A stretch of 64,000 nt of DNA, from positions 1,116,001-1,180,000 of the forward strand of contig JBAIAC010000027.1 of assembly GCA_037349315.1 (NCBI GenBank). The letters run 5' to 3'. Both the position numbers and the translations under genes were made by a program. Shown piece after piece: positions 1 to 13,400 of this stretch. Each line of letters begins with the position of its first letter. Within the stretch, counting starts at the first letter, position 1. Under the pieces are notes generated by a model. It saw only the letters and a list, made by a program, of their open reading frames with translations, ran no database searches and was not told where the DNA came from. This DNA is from Chelydra serpentina. Lineage: Eukaryota > Chordata > Testudines > Chelydridae.

Positions 1-380
1 GAAGTGGATGGGTCACTACAGGAACTAAAAAAAACCCCCAAAACTAATTTCCCCATGCTAATTTGCCCCATTGTTACTCACACCTTCTTGTTAACTGTTT
101 GAAATGAGCCACCCTGATTACCACTACAGAAGTGATTTTTCATCCTGTTGATAATAGCCCACTTCAATTGAATTGTCTTGACCCCCCACTTGGTAAGGTG
201 ACTCCCATCTTTTCGTGGACTGTTTTATATATCTTCCTACTGTATTTTCCACTCCATGCATCTGATGAAGTGGGTTTTAGCCCACGAAAGCGTATGCCCA
301 AATAAATGTGCTAGTCTCTAAGGTGCCACAAGGCCTCCTCGTTGTTTTTGCTGCTACAGACTAACACAGCTCCCCTCTGA
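1..380 (+). mobile_element. 3' end of a Penelope-like retroelement, hammerhead-like segment
   Basis: The block ends with the recognisable amniote repeat tail GTCTCTAAGGTGCCACAAGG ... CAGACTAACACAGC. At 263-293 it carries CTGATGA, a stem (GTGGGT/GCCCAC with loop TTTA) and GAAA, the layout of a hammerhead ribozyme core as known from Penelope-like elements. Related copies occur at 56,855 (antisense) and 59,049 (antisense). It starts at or before the window edge, so its length is unknown. The superfamily assignment is from memory of this repeat type. Confidence 0.5.
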
Positions 381-1254
381 CACCTGTCTCCCAGACAGTG
401 TCCAGGAGTGGTGATTACACGATGTGCAGTCATTAAAGCAGAGCTCCTGCAGCTGTATTTCACTTCAAGTGCAAGTTCATGAATCAATGACTGATTTCTA
501 GAGCTTGTTTCTCTCCTTGGCCTGCTGCACTGACAGACAGCGCCTTGTGTATCCACCGGAATGCACTGCCCCTCATCGACTGCAGGGCATTGTGGACAGG
601 CCAAGAACTGCCCTGACGGGGATGTTGGGCCTGTAGGACCTAGTGCTCCTGCTCCCAGAGCGCTAGGGCTGTAATTCCATCTCTGATGGGGTGAGGGTTT
701 CTTGTCGTTTGAATTTTAACCTGGTGGTTTTTGCTGTCACAAAAAACCCTGGATGGAATCCCAGCTGCCTTAGTGTTTGAGGGAGAGGCCATACTTTCCA
801 TACAGACTTTCCTGAACTCCAGCTGGAGTATTACATACATGGATATGCGCCCTAATCATTTGAAGTATTTTATTAAAACAAAATTCTGAACGGACTGTAG
901 AAGAAGGGTTCTCACCTTCTGTAGGATTTCCCCCATTCAGGGACTGACATTTTATGATGAAAGATAGGAACGTTCGCTGTCTTTGTCCATTCAGATTGAC
1001 TGCTAGCAGAAAAGTGAGCACATCTGTTTTGCTGTAGGATATTTGAATGTGCTCATGACCACCCTTCCCTTTGTAGTGACATGAGACTGGTTGGGAATGG
1101 GCCACAAGGAGTTAATTCTCCGCAGAATTTATCAAGCATCAGAAAGATTTCCCTTAGAAAGTTCCTGGTCTGTCCTTCCTTCTCTGCCCCCTCCTTTCTT
1201 TGTTCTCTTTTCCCTTTCACTCTGCTCACGGTTCTAAAAACAACACCCTACCTG
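381..1254. other. Upstream flank of SLC13A2, no gene seen
   Basis: Unique-looking sequence without a convincing ORF or repeat. A few short antisense frames exist but lack any recognisable domain. It may hold distal promoter sites of SLC13A2. Confidence 0.4.
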
Positions 1255-1343
1255 CCAAGGTCAAGGTTTAATGTTTCAGAGCCTTTATATAGTGCCCATG
1301 AACAGACCTGTGCACCTTTCAGCACTGGGCTAGTTCCAGCACC
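1255..1343 (+). promoter_or_regulatory. SLC13A2: Putative SLC13A2 core promoter and 5' UTR
   Basis: A TTTATATA box at 1284-1291 is placed to start transcription near 1313-1322 (local context ctttcagcact), giving a very short 5' UTR before the ATG at 1344. A GTTAAT half-site like that bound by HNF1 lies at about 1110-1115, fitting a kidney and gut gene, but this is inference. An upstream frame (1081-1347) overlaps the ATG and would be outside such a transcript. An untranslated upstream exon cannot be excluded. Confidence 0.4.
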
Positions 1344-1445
1344 ATGACTGCTGTGTGGGGAGTGATTGTGACCCACAGGAATTACCTGATTGCTTTGCTA
1401 GTACCTTTTCTGCTTCTTCCTCTCCCGCTGCTCATTCCTACCCAG
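1344..1445 (+). CDS. SLC13A2: SLC13A2 exon 1 (residues 1-34)
   Basis: Encodes the N-terminus and first membrane segment: a short cytosolic lead, then a Leu/Pro-rich hydrophobic run that includes [10 protein letters not shown]. The ATG sits in the context accATGa. The exon ends in phase 0 at CCC AG|gtaag. Its length of 34 codons equals the first coding exon of mammalian SLC13A2. Confidence 0.88.
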
Positions 1446-4400
1446 GTAAGAACTCTTAACTGCACTACGAGACTCCGAGTTATTTGGAGAGCACCAAGCG
1501 GGAACCCCAGGTCCCTTCCCTGATTCACTTCCATTGTTTCTGAGCTGGACAGTTACCTTTCCAGCTAAGTCCCCTTAGACCACTGATGGGGCACCTGGAA
1601 TACTACAGCAACGAGGACCTCGCTGGATAGACAGACTTGTAGGTCTATCATGAAAATGTGTCACTGAATTACAGTAAAAATTTAACTTGCTTCAGATGAT
1701 GGCCCTGATTCAACAAAGCATTTTTGCACGTGCTTAAAGTCCATACCTATGTGCCTAACCTTAAGCACATGCTTAAATGCCTCCTGAGTTGAGGCTTATA
1801 TATGCTCAACTTTTAACTTCCCTCCTGATTTTCTCAAAAAATTCCTTTTCTCCTATTTTTCAACTGTTGTCTTGAGACAGAGGAAACTGTCAGGATTTTT
1901 TGTTTTATAAGTCAACAGGACAAGGCGTTTCTGAGCTATGGGACAAAAATAAGGGGTGTTTCACTTTTTAAAAAGTTTTGGAACTTTTTTTCTTTTGGAA
2001 AATTGTTTTTAAAGAATGATTTGGTTTAGAATCTTCAAAAGTCCTGGGGGACATTTAGTGTTTATGATTACTTATGACAAAGTTAAGTTCAAATCTTGGA
2101 ATTAGTCACTATAGACTTTTAAATTCTGATCATGCCAAGATATTCCAGAGGACTTTAAAAACTTTGCCAAAAGTCTGTTAAAGTTTAGAAGTTCTGCTAG
2201 CAGAGTGCAGCCCACACAGTATGTAAACTCTGTCAAATAAGCCACACTGGTTCGGGGAGGCTACAAACTCTGCTGGCAGGATTTGATTTGGATACTCTTT
2301 TGTCTTGTGTTTCAGTTACACCTATAATATAGCACAATATAGTATCTCTAGCAGAAAAAATATAAACATCAACATCCTTTTCACATAATTACACACACAA
2401 AAAATGTGAAAACAAATTGGAGAATTGTTCTGAATTCAACAAAATGAAATTCAATAAAGACAAGTGCGGAGTACTTCACTTAGGAATCAAATGCACAACT
2501 ACAAAATGGGGAATAACTGGCTAGGTGGGTGGTAGTACTGCTGAAAACCATCTGGGGTTATAGTGGATCAGAAATTGAATACAAGTCAGCAATGTGATGC
2601 AGTTGCAAAAAAGGCTAATATTCTGGGGTGTATCAGCAGGAGCGTTCTATGTAAGTCGAGGGAGGTAATTGTCCCATCGTACTTAGCTGGAGTACTGTGT
2701 CCAATTTTGAGCACCACCCTTTAGGAAAGATGTGAACAAACTAGAGAGAGTCCACAGGAGAGCAACAAAAATGATAAAAGGTTTAGAAACCCTGATCAAT
2801 TTGGAAAGATTAAAAATGCTGGGCATACAGTAACTCCTCACTTAAAGTCGTCCCGGTTAACGTTGTTTCGTTGTTACATTGCTGATCAATTAGGGAACAA
2901 TCTCGTTTAAAGTTGTGAAATGCTCCCTTCTAACGTTGTTTGAAGGCTATCAATTGCGGCAGTCCCAGCCTCCCGTCTCCCAGTTCCAACCTCTCCCTCG
3001 GTTCCTAGTCTCAGGCTCATCTCCACCCCAGGCTCTTCTTTTCCCAGCTACTCCCAGTTTCTCTCTTCCCTACTCCTCCCCACCCCCCCCCGACCAGTCC
3101 CACTAGACTCCTTGTCCCAGTCTAATCCTTGCCCTCCCCCACTTCTGGCTTGTGTTCTCCTTACATTCGAATCAGAGGATTTCCTCCTCCATGCTTCATT
3201 GGTGCCAGCAATTGAGTCGTTGAGAGCACAAAAGACAGAGATTCCTGGCTTGCGGTTCCAGTGCCCAGCCTGGAGCAGCCTTTACAGGAAAGTCTGGTTT
3301 GGCACCTCTAGCCCAGTCTGCTCAGAACTAGGAGCTGTGAGAGACTCGAGGGTGGTATCTTCTTTGATTTTTAGCAACTAAAATCTCTGAAGTCTCTACT
3401 TAGCATGTGGGAACTGCAATTTTACAAAGGTTTATAACTGGGCCAAATTTGGATTTTCAAGGGACAGCACAAGGCACACCCCTGAGACAAATACCAAGTT
3501 TCAGCTTCCTGCTCCAAAGCAGAGGGAGCGGGGTGTGTGTGTGTGCTAGAGCTGTTCAAAAATGGTCTCAAGAATTTTTTTTAACATGGACAAAAAATGT
3601 ATTTTTCCCTAGCCTTGTTCTCAGAAATGGCTGACTCGTTTTGGCTGAAATTTTACATAAAACTTCAGCCTGATGCCATCAGCTGGCATGTAAAATTTCA
3701 GCCCGAATGGTTAAAGTTTGGCAAAGTTATGAGCAACTGAAAACAGGGTCTTATAATGGGATGTGGTGCACAAGCTTAATAGTAGCAGGTGCCACCAGTC
3801 TGCCTATAATAATATATTTAAATACTTTCTTTAAAAAGTTAAAGAAATTCACAGACAAAACACTGTGTATAGAGAGTCTGGCTCTAATTTAATACCATTA
3901 CATGGAGATAACGTTATTAGATGTTGCAATGATCAAAATAAAGTAAATGCGTGAAAGTGTAAAAACTCAAAGGTCCGGATATGGAAGCATCCTGACCTCT
4001 AACTCGGTCAACATCATTCCGCTCCCTGTCCACCAGCACTCTCTTTCCTCAGCCACCAACCTGCACCAACGCCAATATGGACCCTAAGCTATCAATTCCA
4101 TCTGGTAAAATACAATAATGATATAAAGAACCAGAGCACTTCAGTTATCTGTACACTGGCGTTATGAGATTCTACCCTAGCTCACCAGAAATCCCAGCAG
4201 CTACTATACTGTAGATACAGATCTCCCCAGCACATATGGGGCACTGCCCCAAATAGACACAGACCACTGTTAAAGATTTACGCCTTATTTCTAATTTGAA
4301 TTTGTCTGGCTTCAGCTTCCAGCCACTGGTTCTTGTTCTGCCTTTCTCTGCTAGACTGAAGAGCCCTTTAGTAGTATTCCTTACGTCATCCAATCCTAAA

Positions 4401-7400
4401 ACCGAACTTCGCTCTCCTTGATAATCTGTACCTTATCCCCTGATAACCAGAAACTTCTATGCTTAAACTCTGTCCCATTATTTTTATTTTTAACATTATC
4501 TTAATAAAATTTTTAAATCTGTTAGTTTCTCCCCATGAAAGTATTGACGAACTGTAATCAAGACACCTCTCAATCTTTGTTTTGATCAACTAAGAGCTTG
4601 ATCTCTTTAAGTCTCTCCCTGTGTAAGGCATTTTCTCCATCCCTCAAATCATTTTTATGGCTCTTTTCTGCCCCTCTCTGATTAAAGTTTTTGGATGTCC
4701 AATCTGAGACACCTTAATGGAGCCTGATTTTCAGAAGACAGGCACTCAGCTGTCTCTGAAAATCATGCCCCTTGAACATCTCACCCAAAATCTCGTCACT
4801 TTGAAAATGTTGGTCAAAGAGCCCAGTCTGAATCTTTTACTCTCCAAAATATGGACTCAGTGGAATATCCCACATACATGTAATCCTCTGACATGATTCA
4901 GGTGCCTCTGCAGAGAGCAGGTAGTCAGGATACAGGCAGATGAGAGTTCAAGATGTGAGGAACCTTAACTTTCAACGATGTATATATAATTGTGGTATTT
5001 TAATACTTTCTTTTTCTTATTAGTATTACAGTAATAGCTATTTACAACCTCAACTAACTGAATAATGGTTTTGTCAGCAAGTATTTTGTAGGTCTGATTT
5101 CTCGGTCATTTGCATGCCAAGATTTTTGATTGTTATTATTTGCATTGCAGTGGCACTCAAAGGCCCCAGTTAGGTTCTGGGCCCATTGTGCTAGACACTG
5201 TATAAATACAGACAAAGCAGTGCTCCCTGCAGTCTGGGGGATCCCCACTCTGGGACCGTATAAGCCACAAACATGTAGAAGTATAACGGAAAGAAGACAC
5301 AGAATACATAACTACGTAAACGTTTTTCTAACAGGGTAAAGTGAAGCAGCGAGAAAAGTAGTTACTGAAATTAAATGGGACTTAACTCAGATAACTGCTT
5401 ATGTGGCTGGGGAGTGGGATCCAGAACTTTTCACAACTACATCCCAGCTTCAAACCCAGCCAAAGTTGGCAGTGCCTGGAAGTAACCATTTTATCAGGTC
5501 TTTGGTATCTCTTGTGGAAAGATTTGGTGAATCTCAATTCAGTGTCCCCAAGGGCACCAACTGGCATCTATCTGCAGTTCAGCAGAGGCCAGGGACTGAC
5601 TAGGCCATGGAGAGAGACAGAATATTTCTGACCCTCCAAGTCTAAACGTGGCCTTTACAGGTTAAGATTGGGCACACTGCTGGGCCATATGGGAGAAGCT
5701 TGCACTCTTACATTGGCCCAGCAGTGCATCTTCAGTGTACAGGGCTGTCAAGCCGACACCTTACACTAAAAGGGAAAACAAAACAAAAAACCAAGGGGAA
5801 GGGGCAGAGATGTCTGATCCCTCACAATTAACCAGCATACCTTCTTAGTAATTAACTTGCCCCATTGGGAGATATGGATGGGGCCCTGAGATAAACTGTT
5901 GCGTGAACAAGGGTAAAAAAACCAGAATGATAAAGGCTTTGTTTAAAGCCAAAGGAAGGAGAAATTGACAAAGATAAAAAGACAAATAATCAACACCACA
6001 CAGAAACCCAGCCATTGAGCCGAGTCTGATGCCTCGAGCTTCACTAGACCATCTAATCTGATAACTAGCTTTGACTTCGAAGGAGGGTGTAAACTTTCAC
6101 CTCTCCGTCTGTCTCTTACACACGTCTCAAAGGATTATATCCTGAATGCCAGCCTGGTGGTCACGGGGTCTCCTGGAGCATGAACAGGATTTGGAGCAGT
6201 AGCAGGATGTGCAAGATCTGGAGTGGAGGGTGTGTGAATGGAGAAAGAAGTAGCTCTGTCCTGGGGGATAACTGATGGCCCTGCTGGTTGCCAATTGCAC
6301 TGATATCCCTTTTCCAGGCCTCCAGACAGTTTATATTTTTCATTTTTATAAATCCCAATGGAGTAGGATGTGGGGGAATGTTCTGAGGAGAGAGTCTAAA
6401 CCAAGGCCTATAATCACTGAATTCTTCACCGTCCCTGGGTCGGAGCTGTACAATGTGAAATGTTATTGGCCCCCCTATACGCCCCCTTTCCTCTCACTAT
6501 GTTCCTGACAAGCTTTACTGGAGGTGACCCTGTGCAGGTGGAATGTGCCAGCATCCCAGGACTTGCCAGGGATTCTCACTGACAGCTTTGCCAAGAGACC
6601 CCCGTGGCTTCTCACAGGAACACTAAATGGGAGCGATGGATTAATCAACACTGGGAAACTCCAATTAACGTTCGGCTTGATGGAATATTTAACTAGGGAA
6701 CTTCACTTTTTAAAGTTTCTGTGGTTGCCACTGAATATGGTGGGCCAAAATCCATCCTTTCCTCTCCTCAAAAATCCCTCTCTTCCCCCCATGCCTGTTG
6801 CTGAAACCCTTATCCAGGACCTGGTAATCGCTACCTAAAGTACTGCAACTTCCTACTCTCCGGCCTACTCAATCTCACCTTTCATCCTTCCACCACACAA
6901 GCTCTCCATCTCTTTCCATGCCATAGTCATGCTTGCCTCTTGCTTTCCTGGGCCTTCGTGGGTCTGTCCGTGCCAGCTTCTCAGCTCTTGTCTAGTGCTA
7001 TTCCTTCACTTGGACCCTGTGCTCAGACCATTCTGTCCCACTCCCTTTAGAGCATTCTCCAGAAGATCTCTGGGCTGACTCCCATACTACCAGATAATCT
7101 CAATCCTATCTCCTTGATTCCAGATTCCACATAACTCTTTCCTCCTTCAAATCCCTCTGCAAACTCCCTGCTAGTCATACTTTCCAGCATTGACCCACAC
7201 TTCTGTTCCAGTTGCAGAATGAGGGAGATGTAAGCCAACTCCCCTCAGTCCCCAGCACAAGGCTGATTCCTTCGGCCTCAGGCACCATTGTGTTACCACC
7301 TGAGGAACTACACCGAAATAAATGCAGGCATGTTGTCATAAAAACTGAAGTAACGCACTGGTAAATCAGACCCCTTGTCTGGAGAGGGCACCCTGCAGCC

Positions 7401-10400
7401 CATAGTCCCTTCCTCTCTGCATTATCCCACCCCGAGGAAAGAATCCCCATGCAACCTGCTATTTCAGATCACCCTGAGGTCTTGAATCGTCTTCCAGAGC
7501 AGAAGTAAGCCAAAGTCCCCTGGCGAAAGGGTAGGGTACAAACATTGGGATTGTTTCACCGTGGGGAAGGAAGAAGCTTTTGGATAATTTTGTGACTTGC
7601 AAAGGGCATTTTACAACAATACAAAATAAAAAAAGAAATCCCAGTGATTAGGAACTGAAGTTGAACTGTGATTATAGTTTGTCAATTAGCCTGTGCAAAG
7701 GCTGTGGCTAGCTGTGAAAAATCAAATGAAAAGGAAACATATGATGATTTACAATGCTAGAAATCAAGGCTGCGGAAGCCAATCAGAGTTTATCTGGGCC
7801 ACTGCATGAAACACGCCGGGAGAAAAGTGAACTGGACCAATGACTAACTGAGTTGTTCAATCATTCAAAGACAGAAGTAAATCAGGGAGAAGTTGCTACC
7901 ATCAGCAAAATCAAGGAGTCAGAACTGCCAGCCTCTTATCTGGGCAGGGTTCAAAGTCATTGATTGATTTCTTGTTCTGTGTATACGTTTTGCTTTTCCC
8001 TATAAAGGCTCTTCCACAAGGTCACCGTATATGGCTGCCCCCTTATTTCTATCCCAGATCTCTGACAAGGTCACTGAATGCTTTGACCTTTTCTCCATGA
8101 CAGGAGGCAGATAACTGGGATCTGTTCCCCTTCTCTACCTGGGGCACAGTTGGGAAAAAGAGGCTAGAAGCAGGCCTCTGACTGAATGCCTAGTAAGAGG
8201 GTATGAATAAGTCTCGGTCAGCTGTGCATTGTGCTCTGATCGTGTGCGCTCTCTTTCAGGAAGCCCGATGTGGTTATGTTATCATCCTGATGGCGCTGTT
8301 CTGGTGTTTGGAAGTCCTGCCATTGGGTGTTACTGCCCTCTTTCCTGTCGTGCTATTCCCGCTGATGAACATCATGGATTCAACTAAAGTAAGAGATCTG
8401 GGTCTTACCTATGTATGTGTCCATCAATCTCTCTGTCTCGGTGTGTCTGGGTGTCTCTCATCTGGTCCGTCTGCAGGGACAGGATGGCTCCAACATGCAG
8501 TGTTGAAGAGGAGGAAACTGCATGACTGGCACCCAGAGAGAAGGCTCACAAAACAAAGAATTTCTCTGCCCACCTGGAATGAATGCTGGGTCCGGCTCCG
8601 GAAGTGAAACCAAAGGAAAATTATTAGCAGTATGGGATGCATGTAGCCTGCATAACTGTCTCTGACCCTCCTTCAGCAAATGTTCTCTCTCTGACTGTTT
8701 TCTCTCCTCTGTTTTCTGTTACAGGTCTGTATGGAGTATCTGAAGGACACCAACATGCTCTTCATCGGGGGGCTGATGGTGGCCATTGCTGTTGAACACT
8801 GGAACCTACACAAGCGCATCGCCCTGCGGGTCTTGTTAATCGTTGGGGTCAGACCAGCCCTGTGAGTGAGAACCTCAGAAGTGTGTGTGTGGGGCAGGGG
8901 TGGGCTTTGTCAGTGAGAAGACCAGATTCCACCCAGGGAAGGAGTTTGGAAATCTTTTCGTTCCTGATTCAGGAAAGCACCAAAGTACATGCTGACGTTC
9001 ATCATTTAAGAGCTTTCTTGATTCGCGCCCTTTGTTTGCATTTGGTTCTCTTCTCGTTTCAGCCAGAAGGGTATGTGGGGCTTGGAAATCTCCTGTGTGA
9101 AGTGTGATATGAGTCATGAACTCCTGTGTTCTCCGATATGGACTGCAGCCAGCTCTCTTTTTCCCCCCTTTCTATATATTGGCTGGAAGGACTGATTAAT
9201 CGGAAATATTTAATATTATGTAGCTAAATGACAGTGAGAAAGGGAACATCATAACCAGAACCATAGAAAAGCACTGTGTGATTACAAACCTGGAGTGGGG
9301 ACTGGGGTATCTGTGTTTAAAGATTAGAAAACCAGGGGCAATTTGGTTTTGAAATGATAATTGTAAGGCAAAATTACAGAGGTCTATAAAATATACAGAG
9401 AAAGCTATATGATCCTATCTACTTTGTCCCTACCACAAGAACAAGGGAACATTTGAGGGCGTTATAAGACAATAGGATAAAAATAAATAAAACCCAAAAC
9501 ACTTTTGTACACAATTTGTAATTAACTTGTGTATCTCATTGCTGTAAAATAATGTAGTAAGATCCAAAGGAGGACTAGACTTTTATATGAATCAGAACAG
9601 AATCTGCAGTGATAAGAGGTGGGATAAATTACAAAGATTATTGATCCTCAAACTTAAGAGTGTTAACTGATCACTATCTGGTCTCAAAAATAAATTCTTT
9701 CCCAGGCGACAGAGTTATACGATTAGCTGTCCCCCCCGGCCACTATCATCCCAATTTCAGATCTGCTCAGCTGGGCAAACTTCATCTCATCTTGTGTTAA
9801 GGGCCCTCTGCCCATGCATGGCCTTGGTACCATTCTGTAAGGATGATCTGCGTGGGATGTACTGTACATTACAAGCCAAAAGCTTTGTGCTGCTATTCTC
9901 CCCTAGTGCTAATGGCAGGCACTGTACTTCGGTTCCTAACAAAGAGAGCTCTCTGTCCACGGAGATCCACCACTGGAAAGGCTCACCCTGGCCGTGCCCT
10001 GTACCCCAGCCCAGGACACATTAGCTAGTCAACAGCTAATTAAAGCATTTCTCCAGAGGAACAGGAGCTGACAGAACAGTCTTTATACCACAATAAAATC
10101 TACACAGAATTCTAGCCACAGCATGGAATGGTCTTCAGAGCCTGTCAAACACTGCCTCTCCTCCTCGTTTCTCTCCATCCTCTCCTAGGCTCCCTCTTGT
10201 TCCCTGCCTTTCATCCTCCCTCCTCCCCTGAGAAGAATCCTGGGCTAGTGGTGAATTTACATGCAAACAAAATCCAGGCCATTAAGTGATTGAGAGAATT
10301 GAAGACAATTTTGTTCTTCTTTGTGCTCGGGGGGGGGGGGGGTGGGGGTGGGGGGGAGAGAAATGGAATAATGGAGCACTGTGAGGGAAGACTGTGTGCC

Positions 10401-13400
10401 CTTGACTTCTGAAGTGAGCGTCACATCAGTCCTCTTCATTGCAGGCTGATTATGGGCTTCATGTCTGTCACTGCTTTCCTGTCCATGTGGATCAGCAACA
10501 CTGCCACCACTGCCATGATGATACCAATAGCCCAAGCTGTACTGCAGCAGCTGAACAGGCCGGAGCAGGACACCAGCCCAGTTGGGCATGTGGCTGAGAG
10601 CATCAACAAAGCCTTCGAGCTGCAGGAGGTGCCAGAGAAATCAAATGCTTCTCAAGAGACACAAAAACAAGGTGCGTAGCTGTAGGTGTTTTCTTCTTTA
10701 GGGTAATGGAGGATATGCAGGTGCCTTCTCCATCTCCACCTTAAGTGCTTCTGGACTCAACATTCATCCCTGCTTCTAAATTTTAACTTCTTAAGGGAGG
10801 AAGATGTCTGGCATCCAGACTATATCAGAGAAGATTTCTGATATGAGAGAACTCTTTTATCTAGCAAAAAAAGGTAGAACAAACCCACTGGACTGAAGCT
10901 GAAGTCAGAAAAATTCAAACCGGAAATAAGGTGCAAATTTAAAGTGAGGGTAATTAATCACTGGAGTAACTTTCAGAGGGAGGTATCAAATTCTCCATCA
11001 CTTGGATTCCCTAAATCAAGTTGGTTGTCTTTCTAAAAATATACTGTACCTCAACCACAAATTATTGGGGCTTGATACATGGATGGCAGCGTGCAGTTCT
11101 CTGGCCTGTTTCATGAAGGAGGTCAGGTTGGAAGATCACGATGGGTACTTTGGATCATGATGGATCACTACTGGCCTTAAAATCTATGAATTTGTGAACA
11201 GGCAGCTCCCTTTCTTTATCAGCTTTCCTCTTCTTTTCTGACCCCTTGATTCTACTCAAGTGTCCTTGAATTTGAATCACAAGCTTTTCTTAATCAGGTC
11301 CTGATGTGGGATGAGCTGCCTGTTCTCCAGTTGCCTGTGTTCCTGAATGTGTTTTCTTCTCCCACTTCCTCCCCCAAGTTCAGACATTGTTGATTCCAGT
11401 TACTAGTGTTTGCCTGGTGTAGCCACGTGGTGTTATCACACACTCACATTTTGTGTATTATTCCAATTTTCTCAAAAACCCTCTTTTCATGGGATTTTGT
11501 ATCAATGCAAACATTAAACGGGACAGAGTCTCAGGGAACTGCCAAAATCTGCCCTGAAATGACCATGTCTCAATGCCATTCCTCACCTTGGGATAGCCTC
11601 CTGTTTCCTAAACTGGAAATACTGTGTTGTGCAGACACAACAACCTTCCCCATTCCTGGGTAGCCCAGCTTGTGCAACTCTTCTCTTGTTCCTGCCTCTG
11701 CACCCAGATAATGGACATGTGCTGACAGTGGAGGAAGAGGAGAAACTGAAAGATGTGAAGCAGCTGGAAGAGGAGAAGCACCAGACATTTTGCAAGGGAA
11801 TGAGCCTCTCTGTTTGTTATGCGGCCAGTATTGGAGGGATTGCAACTCTGACTGGCACTAGCCCCAACCTGGTGATGAAGGGACAGATGGATGAGTGAGT
11901 ACAGAGGGGTTTGGGACTGCTGCACCCCTAGCATTGCTGTCTGTTAGTAGTAACCTGGGGCTGGGGCTAAGCTGCAGCCAATGCAGAGAAGGAAAAAGTA
12001 AATTGGACACCATTCTGAGGAAGGGAGAACCAGGACACGCTTGTTTTTGGTCTGGCCCCACAGCCCCCTCTCCTCTCTGGGCCCAGGGCCGTAACTAGGG
12101 CGAGGCCATTGAGGCACTCGCCTCGGGGCGCACTGCTGCCAGGGGTGCCCCGTCCTCCCCCGCCACTGAAGCCACCCCCGCTTACCTGCGGGAGGTCCTC
12201 CGGCGTCTTTGCAGAAGGCCCCCTCCGCCAAATTCCCGCCGAAGCCGCGGGACTGGAGGAACTCCTGCAGGCAAGTGGCTTCGGCGGAGGGTATTAATAG
12301 CAGCCGCCGAAGCCGCTTCCACTTGCCTGCAGGAGGTCCTCCGGTCCCGCAGCTTCGGCGGCAATTCGGCGGAGGGTAAGCCCCTAATAACTTCTGCCTC
12401 CCTGCCTAGGGCGCAGAAATTCCTAGTTACGGCTCTGTCTGGGCCACAGTTTATGAGGCAGAAATGAGTGCCGTTGTAGTGGTGACATCTGTTTATACTT
12501 CCAGGCTCTTTCCTGCCAATAACAATGTGGTGAACTTCGCTTCCTGGTTCATGTTTGCTTTCCCTACCTCGTTACTGTTGCTGGCTGTCTCCTGGATTTG
12601 GCTCCAAATAATGTTCTTGGGATTTGAGTAAGTACTTTACACTCATTGAAACAAATATAAATTAATGCTTCTGCCATGGGTCCTGTCACAGTTTCAGAGT
12701 AACTATACCTGTATTCCCTGCTCTGTGATCTGCTCCAGGAGTTCCCAGTCGCGTTTCAGGTCTCCAGCCGTCACCTGTTTCTGGGTAGGAATCCTTGTCC
12801 AACTCCCTTCCGACCAGGGGTTTTAAGATTGCACACTCCCTGATCTACACTGTGATATCCCTAGCAAGCCTAAAGGTTAGCGCTGGGGCTTTGCTTTCTC
12901 TCCAAGTCTATGGCCAGTTATAAGTTACCGCTCAGTTCCTTCTAAGGAAGCATATTTATTCTGAATGTAAAAGCATTGCAGAGAACGCATATAAATACAC
13001 TAAAAGAAACTACTTGCATGGTAAAAAGCTTACCAGAGGTCACTCCCAACTTCAACAAGGGGGCCATTGCTTCAAACCCCACAGCAGGAGTTTCCCTGTG
13101 TTTACATGTTCATAACAGTTTTTAGATCCGGAACCAGCACCCAGACTGAGCAGATCAGCCGTTTCTTTACCCAGCTGGGACCTTTGATCTCCAGTCTCCA
13201 GGAACTGGTAATCACCCACCAGTCACCCTCTCCTTTGGACATAGCTTCTGCATAATCCGAGAAGCTGTACTATCCGCTCCCCAAGGATTCCTCAGGAAAT
13301 CCACTTACCCAGCAGGCAGGAACTGCAGAGAAACAGTCAAACAAAAAAGAGTCCCATTCAATTCTATCATATGAAGGCAGACAACTAAATAGTGACATAT

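Noticed and set aside
8203..8607. 134-codon single-exon gene
   Set aside because: It is exon 2 of SLC13A2 with read-through into both introns.
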